Assembly: GCA_020634395.1 (NCBI GenBank)
Contig: JACKBU010000030.1
Coordinates: 1-53,101 of the forward strand
DNA from: Ardenticatenaceae bacterium
Lineage (GTDB): Bacteria; Chloroflexota; Anaerolineae; Promineifilales; Promineifilaceae
Direction of reading: 5' to 3'
DNA length: 53,101 nucleotides
Positions 7,383-16,862 of the stretch are shown here, one piece after another. The notes below the pieces were generated by a model. It did not search any database. It had not been told where the DNA came from and saw only the letters and a program-made list of their open reading frames with translations. Both the position numbers and the translations under genes were made by a program. Numbering within the stretch: the stretch's first letter is position 1; each line of letters opens with the position of its first letter.

Positions 7383-9899
7383 ATGCCTATCACGGGCCTA
7401 ACCAACACAGAAGTCACTGAACGCCGGAGTAAGGGCCAGAGCAATGACGTCAAACTAGCTACCAGCCGCACGTATCGCGACATCGTTCGCGGCAATGTTT
7501 TTAACCCGGTCAACGTTGTGTTGTACGCGATTGGTTTTGGCATGCTGCTGGTGGGCGACTATCGCAGCGCTCTCACCACGGTGGGCCTGGTGGTTTTCAA
7601 CGCGGTCATTGGCATTATTCAGGAAGTACGCGCCAAGCGGAAGCTGGATGAAATCGCTTTGCTGGCGCGGGCCAAAGTGGCCGTGCTGCGCGATGGAAGC
7701 GAGCAGCAGGTGGATCCGGCTGAACTGGTGCTGGGCGATGTTCTGGTTATCCGTGCCGGCGACCAGATCCCGGTGGATGGGGCAGTGGTGGGCGACGGCC
7801 GTATCGAGGTGGATGAATCGGCGCTAACAGGCGAATCGGATCTGATCCTCAAAGCCCCTGGCGACGAAGTGCTGTCTGGCAGCTTTTGCGTGACCGGCGA
7901 AACGCTGGTGGAGGCAGTGCGCGTGGGCGAGGCCAGTTTTGCCAACACACTCACCAAAAACGCGCGCGAATACAAAACAGAATTCACCCCCTTGCAGCGC
8001 GAAGTCAACCGCCTGCTGCGGCTGCTGCTGTTGATCGTACTCTTTTTCAGCATTCTGGCTGTGCTGGGCCTGTTTGTGTTGAATTTGCCGTTTGGCGCCT
8101 GGCTGCAAATCATGGCCGTCATCACCGGTTCGGTCTCGGCTGGGCTGCTGACGTTGATCACCCTGAACTATTCGTGGGGCGCGGTGCGTATCGGGCAAAA
8201 AGGCGGCCTGGTACAGCAGCTGAACGCTATCGAAGCCCTGAGCAACGTAACCGTGTTGTGCACCGACAAAACCGGCACGCTGACGGCCAACAAAATCCGC
8301 TATGAGGATGTGTATGCGGTAGGTGTGGATAAGGCGCAGTTGGAGCGGCTGCTGGGGAATTTTGCGGCCAGCGCCACGGCCGTTAACAAAACCAGCCAGG
8401 CCATCATCGACCGGCTGCCGGGTGAAAAGCAGGCGCTGGCCGACGAAGTGCCCTTTTCTTCGGCGCGTAAATGGTCGGCTGTGGCGCTGGCGGGCGGCGG
8501 GGTGTACGTGTTGGGCGCGCTGGAGATGCTGGAATCACAATTTGATGTTCCTGCGGCTGCCCGCCGGCAGTTGGTCGATTGGTCCGACCAGGGCTTGCGG
8601 GTGCTTGTATTTGCGGGCAATGAAACGGCCGTTTCCCTCCATGATGCTGATGACGAACCGGCTTTGCCGCCGTTGACGCTGCTGGGTGTCATCAGCTTTA
8701 GTGATGAACTGCGCCCCCATCTGCAAGAAACCATCGGCGCTTTTACCGATAATGGTGTCCGGCTCAAAGTTATCTCCGGCGACAACCCGCAGACCGTGGC
8801 AGCGCTGGCGCGGCAGGCCGGGCTGCCTGGCGCTCTGGAAGCGGTGTCCGGTCCGGAACTGGCGCGGATGAGCGAGGGGGAATTCAGGCAAACGGCCGTG
8901 GATGCCACCGTGTTTGGCCGCATTACTCCCCAGCAGAAAGAGGCGCTCGTCGCTGCCCTGCGGGCCTCGGGCGAGTACGTGGCTATGATCGGCGATGGCG
9001 TCAACGACGTGTTGTCGCTAAAAAAGGCCAATATGGGTATTGCCATGGAAAGCGGCAGCAGCGCCACCCGCAACGTAGCGGCGATGGTTCTGCTGGGTGA
9101 TTCGTTTGAAGCCATGCCCCCGGCATTGAAGGAAGGCACACGTATTATCAACAGCATTCAGAATATTCTGAAGCTGTTTATGGTAACGGTATTTGCCCTG
9201 CTGCTGCTGATCATCGCCATTACGATTTTGGGGTTGGGCTTTCCTTTTACAGCGCTGCAAAGCACGCTGCTGTCGTTTTTTGCCCGGGGCGCACCGCCTT
9301 TTGTGCTGGCGGTAACGGCCGTTACCATTCGTCAGCGGACCAGCCTGGGCCAGAATATTTTCCATTTCACGCTGCCGGCCAGTTTCACCATTTTTCTGTT
9401 TGGCCTGTTCATCTACATGGGTGCCTTTTTTCTCGTTGATCGCGGTCTGGCACAGATTGTGGTCACGCCGGAGATGGTGAATACGCTGGAGCGCACCATA
9501 GGTCCGGCGGCCAGCCGGATGACGCCGGAACAGTTCAACCAGACGGCCGTTTTGCTTGCCGCGCAAACGGCCCTGACCACTTTTTTTGTCTTCGCCGGCA
9601 TCACCCTCATGATCTTTGCCGAACCGCCGTTTGCCTGGTTTGCCGGCGGCGCGCCTTATCGCGGCCGGAACTGGCTGCCCCTCGCTGCCGCTGTGGCGCT
9701 TTTTGTGGTCTATTTGCTGGTCCTGGCGCTGCCGCGGCTGCGGGCCTTTTTCACTCTGGTGCCCCTGCCCGGGGTGTTTTACGCCGGCATTGCTGTTCTG
9801 ACGGTGCTCTGGGTCTTTGTGCAGCGTTTTGTCTGGCGTTCCGGCTGGCTGGCCCGTTTTCTGGATCTGACGGATGAGCCGCCAGCCTCGGAAGAGTAG
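7383..9899 (+). CDS. P-type cation-transporting ATPase, CtpE-like
   Basis: 838 aa. All P-type ATPase landmarks are present: TGES near residue 150 (actuator domain), CTDKTGTLT with the phosphorylated D295, VISGDNPQT, and MIGDGVNDV, with membrane segments in a 2+2+6-like arrangement. The opening (TEV.ERRS.GQSNDV, then RGNVFNPVN.VLY, then IIQEVRAKRKLDE) closely resembles mycobacterial CtpE, described as a calcium-transporting P-type ATPase, and lacks the N-terminal heavy-metal domains of copper or zinc pumps. Calcium export or uptake is therefore the best guess. AAGGA lies upstream of the ATG. Several ACGGCCGT copies lie within the gene. Confidence 0.9.
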   Translation: MPITGLTNTEVTERRSKGQSNDVKLATSRTYRDIVRGNVFNPVNVVLYAIGFGMLLVGDYRSALTTVGLVVFNAVIGIIQEVRAKRKLDEIALLARAKVAVLRDGSEQQVDPAELVLGDVLVIRAGDQIPVDGAVVGDGRIEVDESALTGESDLILKAPGDEVLSGSFCVTGETLVEAVRVGEASFANTLTKNAREYKTEFTPLQREVNRLLRLLLLIVLFFSILAVLGLFVLNLPFGAWLQIMAVITGSVSAGLLTLITLNYSWGAVRIGQKGGLVQQLNAIEALSNVTVLCTDKTGTLTANKIRYEDVYAVGVDKAQLERLLGNFAASATAVNKTSQAIIDRLPGEKQALADEVPFSSARKWSAVALAGGGVYVLGALEMLESQFDVPAAARRQLVDWSDQGLRVLVFAGNETAVSLHDADDEPALPPLTLLGVISFSDELRPHLQETIGAFTDNGVRLKVISGDNPQTVAALARQAGLPGALEAVSGPELARMSEGEFRQTAVDATVFGRITPQQKEALVAALRASGEYVAMIGDGVNDVLSLKKANMGIAMESGSSATRNVAAMVLLGDSFEAMPPALKEGTRIINSIQNILKLFMVTVFALLLLIIAITILGLGFPFTALQSTLLSFFARGAPPFVLAVTAVTIRQRTSLGQNIFHFTLPASFTIFLFGLFIYMGAFFLVDRGLAQIVVTPEMVNTLERTIGPAASRMTPEQFNQTAVLLAAQTALTTFFVFAGITLMIFAEPPFAWFAGGAPYRGRNWLPLAAAVALFVVYLLVLALPRLRAFFTLVPLPGVFYAGIAVLTVLWVFVQRFVWRSGWLARFLDLTDEPPASEE

Positions 9900-10115
9900 G
9901 CGTGCCGATGCCGCTGGGTGCGCTGCACTTCTGCGGCCAAACCAGGTTTTAACGGCCGTATTACCTGATCATCTCCTGAGAAGACGGGAGCTTCTATTTT
10001 CCATTTACAAAGGAGAGGTATCATCGCACTTTGCCGCTATCGTGCCCTTTTGGGAAAAACACGGTAGTGCGTAACCCATATTTCTGATGTTAGGAAGGAT
10101 AGAAAGGAGATTTCT

Positions 10116-12839
10116 ATGAAGAAAATAACCCTGATTTTTACTCTGGCGATCTTAATGGCGCTGGCTGCCTGCGGCGGGCAAGAGCCGACGCCGACGGCCG
10201 TCCCGCCTACAGAAGCACTCCCTACGCAAGTTCCCCCCACAGAAGTCCCGCCAACCGAAGTCCCGCCAACTGAACCGCCGCCCACCGCTGCCCCAACTGT
10301 GGAACCCACGCCAGAATCGCCCCTGGCCTCCAGGGAACACACACCCGATCCGCAGCTGATCGACATCACCTGGGAGTGGGAACGCCGCGATCCTAATGGA
10401 AACCAGATGGATGCCATCGTCGTGCCCAATCCTGAAAATTACACCTTGCTGTTTAACGCCGACGGCACGTTTAGCGCCCAGGTAGATTGCAACAGCGCTG
10501 CCGGTCAGTATGCCACCACCCCACCCAACACCATCTATATGGAGTTGGGGCCAATGACCCTGGCCGCCTGCCCGCCGGATTCGCTGGCCGACCAGATGAT
10601 GATGATGTTTGGTCCGGCCCAGAGTTACCGTTTTGAGGAAGATGGCAACGTCCTGGTGCTTTCCTGGGTGGCTGGCGGACCGGTTGATTACTTCCGTAAC
10701 GCGGCCGTCTCTGCCCCTGGCGAAGCGGAAATTGAGGCTATCCCGCCAGACACCATCGAGCTGAACCTGCAAGGCCTGGCCGATTCCTTTAGCTGGGTGG
10801 TGCAGCCCGGCACACCGGTCACCGAAGGGCCGGGCAACCAGGGCATGCCGCCGCACATTTTAGTAACGTTTGATGGGGAAACGCCGGAAGATGCCGTCGC
10901 CAATAACGGCCGTCGCCTCTACATCTTCCCCACCCAGGCCTATATCGACATGTACAACGAGGCCGGCCAATCTATCGTCGCCGACCAGGTGACTCGCTTG
11001 CAAGACCTCATTGCCCAGGCCGCTGATCGTACGGAACCGCCAACCGAAAACATGCCTGTTTTGCCGCCGCCAACCAGCTTCATGGACCGTTGGGTGCAGT
11101 TTAGCGACCTGGATTTCGGGGCCGGCAGCGGCGTGCGCTATGTTTCGGACTCACCCTATCGCCTGGATGCTGGCCCCTGGACCAACGATTCCACAGGCTA
11201 CTTCTACCAGGGCCTGACCGACAACGGCGTGTTCTACGTGTCGTTGATCTGGCCGGTTGCCACCGAAAGTTTGCCAGACACCGCCGCCGACGTGCCGGAT
11301 GACGTGGCCGCAGAGGCGAGCAGTCCTGACACGTATGCGGATTATGTCCAGACCACCAAAGACACCCTCAACGCCCTGACCGCCAGCGATTGGACGCCCA
11401 ATCTGGCCGATCTGGATGCTCTGGCGCAGTCGCTCAACTTTCCTACGGAACTGACGCCCAGCCTGACCGGCACAACCTGGCAGTGGGTTTCGCTGACGAC
11501 GCCGGTGGACGAAACGGCCGTTTCCGACCCCAGCCGCTATACCATCACCTTCAATGAAGATGGCACAGCTGCCATCAAAGCGGACTGCAACAATGTTGTC
11601 GCCAGCTATACCACCGATGGCAGCAGTCTGAGCATTGTGCCCGGTCCTGCCACGCTGGCAGCCTGCCCCGATGATTCGTTGGGCGACCAGTTTGTGGCCA
11701 GCCTGAGCAACGCGGCCATCTATTTCTTCCAGGATGGCGACCTTTACATCGATATGATGGCTGATGGCGGCACACTGCACTTGACGGCGCAAACGGCCGT
11801 TGACCTGCCGGAACCCACAGACGGCGAAGCCACCGCCACAGTGATCGCGCCGGATGGCATCTTCCTGCGTAGCGGACCCGGCACCGATTACCCCTATGTC
11901 GGCACGGCCCCCCTCGGCGACAGCGGCGCGATCATTGGCCGCAGCGAAGATGGACAGTGGTGGGTAATCGATGCGCCAAACTTGCCCAATGGTCAGGTGT
12001 GGGTGTCGGCTGCCTTTGTGGAAGCGGTGAACGCCGATGACGTCCCGGTGGTCGAAGCGCCGCCTCTGGAGCCGCTGCTGACCGGCACAACCTGGCAGTG
12101 GGTCTCGCTGACAACACCCGTCGAACAGACAGACATCACCGATCCCAGCCGCTATACCATCACCTTCAACGAAGATGGCACGGCCGCTATCAAGGCCGAC
12201 TGCAATAGCGTTGGAGCTACGTATACCACCGACGGCAGCAGCCTGACGATCGTGCCCGGTCCTACCACACTGGTAGCCTGTCCCGAAGACTCCCTGGGTG
12301 ATCAGTTTGTCGCAAACCTGAGCAATGTGGCGATATACTTCTTCCAGGATGGCGACCTCTACATGGACATGAAACTCGACAGCGGCACGCTCCGCTTCAC
12401 GGCCCAATCGGCCGCCAGTTCCGGTGATACGGCAGAGACGCCAGAAGAAAAACTGCCGGTCTCCAGCGCCACGGGCATCGAATTCCAGGTTGCATCGTTT
12501 GGTCCGGTGGGGGCCGAGCAGCCAGTTTTGGAAGGAACGACGATCACCGCGCTCTTCAGCGATACGGAAGTGTCCGGTTCGGCCGGCTGTAACACCTACG
12601 TTGGCACTATGACGCCGGTGAATGACTATTTCACCGTCGGCCCGATTGCGACCACACGCATGGCCTGTGATGAAGCCATCATGCAGCAGGAGCAGGCGTA
12701 TCTGACGGCTCTGGAAGGTACGGACGGTTACCAGTGGGGTTCGGAATTGGTGAACGATACAACGGTGGTAACGGCCGGTCAGCTCTTCTACACGTTGGAC
12801 GATGGAACGAGCGGGGTCATTAACCTGCTGGTTCCTTAA
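10116..12839 (+). CDS. lipoprotein with four META-like domains and an SH3b domain
   Basis: 907 aa. AAAGGAGA precedes the ATG. A signal peptide ends in a lipobox (ALAAC, C19), followed by a Pro/Thr-rich stalk with repeated PPTEV units (about 22-60). META/HslJ-like domains lie at about 70-200, 450-560, 655-765 and 785-907; an SH3b domain (IFLRSGPGTDYPYVG) lies at about 572-640. The second and third META domains are nearly identical in protein and DNA (from 11463 and 12078), so the duplication is recent. Each META unit has a CN core (DCNS, DCNN, GCNT) and a second cysteine (AACP, MACD), possibly a disulfide. A surface-exposed protein, possibly envelope-stress related. Residues 205-440 match nothing I recognise. 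Confidence 0.8.
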   Translation: MKKITLIFTLAILMALAACGGQEPTPTAVPPTEALPTQVPPTEVPPTEVPPTEPPPTAAPTVEPTPESPLASREHTPDPQLIDITWEWERRDPNGNQMDAIVVPNPENYTLLFNADGTFSAQVDCNSAAGQYATTPPNTIYMELGPMTLAACPPDSLADQMMMMFGPAQSYRFEEDGNVLVLSWVAGGPVDYFRNAAVSAPGEAEIEAIPPDTIELNLQGLADSFSWVVQPGTPVTEGPGNQGMPPHILVTFDGETPEDAVANNGRRLYIFPTQAYIDMYNEAGQSIVADQVTRLQDLIAQAADRTEPPTENMPVLPPPTSFMDRWVQFSDLDFGAGSGVRYVSDSPYRLDAGPWTNDSTGYFYQGLTDNGVFYVSLIWPVATESLPDTAADVPDDVAAEASSPDTYADYVQTTKDTLNALTASDWTPNLADLDALAQSLNFPTELTPSLTGTTWQWVSLTTPVDETAVSDPSRYTITFNEDGTAAIKADCNNVVASYTTDGSSLSIVPGPATLAACPDDSLGDQFVASLSNAAIYFFQDGDLYIDMMADGGTLHLTAQTAVDLPEPTDGEATATVIAPDGIFLRSGPGTDYPYVGTAPLGDSGAIIGRSEDGQWWVIDAPNLPNGQVWVSAAFVEAVNADDVPVVEAPPLEPLLTGTTWQWVSLTTPVEQTDITDPSRYTITFNEDGTAAIKADCNSVGATYTTDGSSLTIVPGPTTLVACPEDSLGDQFVANLSNVAIYFFQDGDLYMDMKLDSGTLRFTAQSAASSGDTAETPEEKLPVSSATGIEFQVASFGPVGAEQPVLEGTTITALFSDTEVSGSAGCNTYVGTMTPVNDYFTVGPIATTRMACDEAIMQQEQAYLTALEGTDGYQWGSELVNDTTVVTAGQLFYTLDDGTSGVINLLVP
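11463..12400 (+). repeat. two near-identical META-domain repeats inside the lipoprotein gene
   Basis: A unit of about 320 bp beginning at 11463 recurs at 12078. Both start with the codons for LTGTTWQWVSLTTPV and run through YFFQDGDLY. DNA identity is high by eye, with mostly silent differences. The copies flank the SH3b-coding segment. Confidence 0.75.
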
Positions 12840-12849
12840 TAAACTTTTG

Positions 12850-12881
12850 AGACAGCAGCCATGAGCCAGTGGTGGCTGTCT
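12850..12881 (+). terminator. hairpin after the META lipoprotein gene
   Basis: AGACAGC (12850-12856) pairs with GCTGTCT (12875-12881) just after the stop codon at 12839. There is no T-run, so it may be an mRNA-end structure rather than a true terminator. Confidence 0.35.
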
Positions 12882-12904
12882 AGCAACTTATCGTAGTTAA
12901 CAGG

Positions 12905-12932
12905 CAGAGGGGAAACGGCCGTTTCCCCTCTG
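12905..12932. terminator. perfect 28-bp palindrome centred on ACGGCCGT
   Basis: Arms CAGAGGGGAAACGG and CCGTTTCCCCTCTG form an uninterrupted palindrome whose middle eight bases are ACGGCCGT (12915-12922). It lies between the lipoprotein gene and the PLD fusion gene. It could fold as a cruciform or RNA hairpin, or bind a dimeric protein. No T-run follows. Confidence 0.5.
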
Positions 12933-12956
12933 GCCATTACTCTGAAAATTCAATTC

Positions 12957-15900
12957 ATGACAACAAGAACTCGCTCCCAACAAGTAATCCTCAGTGGCCT
13001 GGCCTATGGCATTGGTCTGCTAATTGGCAACATCATGAGCTTTGGCCTCTTCGGGCTGGTGCCCGCAGACTGGTTTTTGCGGGGCGAGAGCCAGGTGCTG
13101 CGCCTGGTAATGGGCGTCTTCCTGGCCTTTTTCATCTCCGGGCTGGGGGGACTGTTGGGCGGCAGCGTGGGTGGGTGGACCTTGCCGGCCGTTGGCCAGG
13201 GCAAAGGTCGCTGGGGATACGTCTGGCGCAGCGGCATTACCTTTGGTTTTGGCTATGGCCTGCTGCTGTTTCCGGTCATTCTCATCGTTGCCCTGCTTTC
13301 GTTCTATGACATTAGCAGCATGCCGGTTCACGTCTTCAGCATTATCTTCGGCATTGTGGGGCTCATTTTTGGCCTCATCATGGGTATTTCGCTGGGCTTG
13401 TGGACAACCGGCCGCCGCTTTCCCGCCATTACCCGCTGGAGCATGGCCGGATTTGGTCTGGGCGGCCTGTTTTTGGGCAGCACAATCTGGCAGTACATCT
13501 ATCATCTGGTGGATGGAAACCCGGCTTCCGGACCCTATGAGTGGCTGCTGCTGGGTCTTTTTCTGTTTGGGGGACTGGGCGGAGCAGCGCTGGGGTTTGT
13601 GTACCATCGCCTGTCCCAGGGGACAGAAGGGCCGTTTCTGCCTATTCGCTCCCTGACTGCCGAGAAGTGGCGGCGGCGTGGGCTGATCACGGCCGTTGTG
13701 CTGCTGGCCATTGCGCTGCTTTTCCGACCGGTCCTCTCTGCTGTGGGTGATTTGCTGACGCCCGTCGATTCTGAAATTTCGCCCGTGCTGGATATGCCAA
13801 CCGAGGGCACGCACTGGCTGCAAGCGCAAAACGTGACGGCCGTACCCATCACAGCCAATCCGGCTATTGCCACGAATGCCAGCGGGGGCCTCGCCCTGGC
13901 CTGGGCGCAGGATGACGCCTTATGGCTGCAAAAAGGGCAGTGGCAGGCTGACGATCAGCAAACCGACTGGCAGCCGCCGTTCACTGTGGCTGGCGGCTCC
14001 GTAAGCGATCCTGCCGTGGCGCTGGCCGATGACGGCCGTGTCTACCTGGCTTGGGCCGCCAACAATGCCATTTTTGTCAGCCAATGCCGGGACGACGGAT
14101 GCACTGCTCCGGCCGCTATCCCCCCGGCCAATTTGTGTGACGCGCGCCCTGGTGTGGTTGATACCGCGCCGACGGTAGCCGTCAAGGGCGATACGGTCGT
14201 GTTGGTATGGGCCAACGAGGCCGGAATCTTGCCTTACGTCTCCTGGTCGGTGGCCGGAGAGCCACAGCGTACGGCGGCGGGCTGCGTGCCGGGCGCTGCG
14301 GCACAGCCGCAGCTTGATAGTGCCCTGCGGCTGGTGTATGAGACGGGCCAGGGCACTATCGGGTCGGCGCAGTTTGATGGGACAAACTGGGTGGCCCAGG
14401 AAGCGATTGGGAACGGCCGTTTGCCGGCCATCGCCAGTGACGGCAGCCAGTCGCACATTGCTTTTTGCGCGGAAGCGGGCCTTGTCTACCAGCAAAATGG
14501 CCAGCGGGAAGTTGTTACCAGCCAGGGGTGCGACGGCCGTCCGGCGGTCGCAGTGGACAACGAAGGACAGGTCCACGTCGTCTGGTATGGCGGCAGCGTG
14601 CAGAACGCCAATGGTGTTGTCAACCCTGCCAGTTTGTTGTACGAAAGCATCAAACTGGCCGATGGCTGGACGCCGCCGGCCATTGTGGGCAGCAGCCAAT
14701 CGTCGGCCGTGCCCTCGTTGGCTGCGGCGGGTGATGGCAGCCTGCACTTGGCCTGGGCAGGGTCGGATGGTTTGCAAACGGCCGTGCAGATCCAATACGC
14801 TTGCGACACGGCCGATCTTTCGCCCTATGGGCAAATTCTGTACGACGTGGCCCGCGATGAACAGTACACTTCTCCGGGTACGATCATTCCGTTTTGCCAA
14901 AATCATTACGATCGCCTGATCTTCACGCCGAATCCTAAACCGGCCTATAACGATCCCTTTCCGCCGACAACCAACGGCGCTTTTGACGTGCTGGCTGACC
15001 TGATCCGCGGAGCGCAGTACGAGGTCTTGTTCTCCACGATGTGGTATGACGCTCCGGTCAACAACGACAGTCCAGGCAGCGTCGTTGCCGCCGGGGTGGC
15101 CGACCTGTATCACAATTTGCAGGCGCACCCGGAGCAGTACCCGCGCGGCCTGACGGTGCGCCTGATGCTGGGCAATCCGCCGGAGCTGGCGTTGGGCCAG
15201 ACGACCGGCCAGCTTTGGGTGCTGCTGGAAGACTTGCGCCACGCAGGCGTCGACAAGATGGTGGATGAAGAATTGGGCTGGCGGTTGGAGGTGGCCGATT
15301 ACGAAGGAAACCTGCCCCACAGCCACGTGAAGACGTTGATTGTGGATGGCAAAACGGCCGTGGCCGCCGGCTTCAACATGACCTACGATCACTTCCCGGC
15401 CGATCATCCTTCGGGGGAAGGCGGCGGGCGGTTTGATATCGGATTGCAGATGACCGGGCCGGTGGTGCAGGCTTCGCACCGTATGTTTGATGATATGTGG
15501 GCGGGAGCCGACGAGCGCTACTGTCTGGACCTGGATCCACCGGCCGGTGTGCCCTGGCAGATGACCTGCTTCGATCGCAGCGCCACAGCCGACCATGTGC
15601 CGGAGGTTCTGAAGTTTTATCTGGATGACGGCCGTAGCACAGCCTTCTCGCTCTATCGCACCCGCGTCCATGATCAGGCCGACCGCCAAACCGAGGCGGT
15701 TATTGGGGCGGCGCAGCAAACGGTCGACTTCATCCACGTTCAGTTTGCTCTGGATATGATTTGTAACTTAAACATCTTGTTCAACGTCTGTACGCTGGAC
15801 GATTCACCAGACTATACGGCCGCGTTAGTCCAGGCGGCTGAAAACGGGGCGCACATTCGGGTATTGGTAAAGCCGGGACCAACGGAAGGGATTGAAAACA

Positions 15901-16172
15901 GCGTAGCGCTGTATGCATTGGAGGAGCGCATCGCCGAACTAGGTTTGAGCGATCAACTGGAAGTGCGTTATTTCAGCGGGCCGGTGCACACAAAATCGGT
16001 GCTGGTTGACAATGAGGTGTTGATTGTGGGCAGCCAGAACTTTCATTACAGCGCTTATGGACCGGGAACCGGCCTTAATGAGTACAGTTTTGCCGTGGAA
16101 GACCCGCAGGCGGTAGATGAGTACGAGCGCATGTTTGCAGCGGAGTGGGCGGCGGCCTCGGAACGGCCGTAG
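12957..16172 (+). CDS. membrane / beta-propeller / phospholipase D-like fusion protein
   Basis: 1071 aa with an unusual architecture. Residues 10-210 contain about six hydrophobic segments, with another near 240-260. Residues 295-640 hold about six repeats ending in patterns such as LALAWAQDDALWLQ, VYLAWAANNAIF and LHLAWAGSDGLQ, as in sialidase-like or WD-like propellers. The last 420 residues are a phospholipase D-superfamily domain with two HxKxxxxD motifs: HVKTLIVD (near 789) and HTKSVLVD (near 1010), the second followed by GSQNF. Both HKD motifs look intact, so phosphodiesterase or transphosphatidylase activity at the outer membrane face is likely. No clear Shine-Dalgarno sequence precedes the ATG. 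Confidence 0.8.
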   Translation: MTTRTRSQQVILSGLAYGIGLLIGNIMSFGLFGLVPADWFLRGESQVLRLVMGVFLAFFISGLGGLLGGSVGGWTLPAVGQGKGRWGYVWRSGITFGFGYGLLLFPVILIVALLSFYDISSMPVHVFSIIFGIVGLIFGLIMGISLGLWTTGRRFPAITRWSMAGFGLGGLFLGSTIWQYIYHLVDGNPASGPYEWLLLGLFLFGGLGGAALGFVYHRLSQGTEGPFLPIRSLTAEKWRRRGLITAVVLLAIALLFRPVLSAVGDLLTPVDSEISPVLDMPTEGTHWLQAQNVTAVPITANPAIATNASGGLALAWAQDDALWLQKGQWQADDQQTDWQPPFTVAGGSVSDPAVALADDGRVYLAWAANNAIFVSQCRDDGCTAPAAIPPANLCDARPGVVDTAPTVAVKGDTVVLVWANEAGILPYVSWSVAGEPQRTAAGCVPGAAAQPQLDSALRLVYETGQGTIGSAQFDGTNWVAQEAIGNGRLPAIASDGSQSHIAFCAEAGLVYQQNGQREVVTSQGCDGRPAVAVDNEGQVHVVWYGGSVQNANGVVNPASLLYESIKLADGWTPPAIVGSSQSSAVPSLAAAGDGSLHLAWAGSDGLQTAVQIQYACDTADLSPYGQILYDVARDEQYTSPGTIIPFCQNHYDRLIFTPNPKPAYNDPFPPTTNGAFDVLADLIRGAQYEVLFSTMWYDAPVNNDSPGSVVAAGVADLYHNLQAHPEQYPRGLTVRLMLGNPPELALGQTTGQLWVLLEDLRHAGVDKMVDEELGWRLEVADYEGNLPHSHVKTLIVDGKTAVAAGFNMTYDHFPADHPSGEGGGRFDIGLQMTGPVVQASHRMFDDMWAGADERYCLDLDPPAGVPWQMTCFDRSATADHVPEVLKFYLDDGRSTAFSLYRTRVHDQADRQTEAVIGAAQQTVDFIHVQFALDMICNLNILFNVCTLDDSPDYTAALVQAAENGAHIRVLVKPGPTEGIENSVALYALEERIAELGLSDQLEVRYFSGPVHTKSVLVDNEVLIVGSQNFHYSAYGPGTGLNEYSFAVEDPQAVDEYERMFAAEWAAASERP

Positions 16173-16223
16173 CCGCTATCCCTCTAATCCCGACCTGCTG
16201 GCACCAACTGTTCTTCCTTCGGG

Positions 16224-16252
16224 TTCACATCTGCCTTCTGTTCGCGTATAAT
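16224..16252 (+). promoter_or_regulatory. sigma-70-type promoter
   Basis: TTCACA (16224-16229), 17-nt spacer, TATAAT (16247-16252). The predicted start near 16259 is followed by AGGAGG and the TTG start at 16276. It would drive the small membrane protein and probably the EamA and PNPOx-like genes. Confidence 0.6.
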
Positions 16253-16275
16253 AAAAATCCGAACAGGAGGCGACT

Positions 16276-16842
16276 TTGGATATTACACACCATACCCCAA
16301 CTGAATTGACGTTAACCTACCAATGGCCGCAGCCGTGGCTGCTGCTGCTGGCGATATTGGGTCTGGTGATAGGATTTGGCGGCGGCTACATGCTGCGCCA
16401 CTTCCAGATTGGGTCGCTGCTGCCGGAAAGCTGGGCCATCTTGCTGGCGGCTATGATTTTGGGCACGGCCGTTACGGCCGTTTTCCTCCTCTTTTTTACG
16501 GTCGATTTCTCCCGCCGCCACCCGGTTGCCTGCTGCCACCTGGACCACAAAACAGGGCTGCTCACGGTAGAGCGGCGCGTTGTCTGGCGGCTGTGGCTGC
16601 CGCAGCGGCAAAAATTTCCATTGGACAGTGTGACGGCCGTTTCCTTGCAAGACGGCCGTTACGATTACACCCTCGCCCTGCACCTGGCCGGCGACCAGAC
16701 CATTCTGCTGGCCGTTGCGCCCCCCCATGTTGAGGATAACGCTCGCGTGGCTCGCGTCCTGGCCGCTTTCATGGATGTGCCGCTTGATCTACACCTCGGC
16801 TTTCCCGATCCCATTCGCTTTCGCCCTTACAAGGAACTCTAG
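16276..16842 (+). CDS. hypothetical membrane protein with two transmembrane segments
   Basis: 188 aa from a TTG start, chosen because AGGAGG (16265-16270) is ideally spaced and no better ATG exists. Two hydrophobic segments (about 19-40 and 50-78) precede a basic soluble domain of about 110 residues, whose strand pattern suggests a PH-like or DUF fold. I do not recognise a named family. The gene carries four ACGGCCGT copies in 190 bp, two of them 9 bp apart. It is followed after 20 nt by the EamA gene. Confidence 0.65.
   Translation: MDITHHTPTELTLTYQWPQPWLLLLAILGLVIGFGGGYMLRHFQIGSLLPESWAILLAAMILGTAVTAVFLLFFTVDFSRRHPVACCHLDHKTGLLTVERRVVWRLWLPQRQKFPLDSVTAVSLQDGRYDYTLALHLAGDQTILLAVAPPHVEDNARVARVLAAFMDVPLDLHLGFPDPIRFRPYKEL
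16465..16481. repeat. tandem pair of ACGGCCGT
   Basis: Two copies, at 16465-16472 and 16474-16481, separated by a single T, inside the coding sequence of the second transmembrane helix. Further copies follow near 16631 and 16651. Confidence 0.9.
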
Positions 16843-16862
16843 GCAACGCCCTATAACTCATT

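Noticed and set aside
9874..10074. 66-codon open frame between the P-type ATPase and the META lipoprotein
   Set aside because: Overlaps the ATPase end, has no ribosome-binding site and no family resemblance.
13920..15737. 605-codon open frame on the minus strand opposite the PLD fusion gene
   Set aside because: The sense frame has clear domains and HKD motifs; the antisense frame shows no recognisable domain and is a product of GC-rich codon use.
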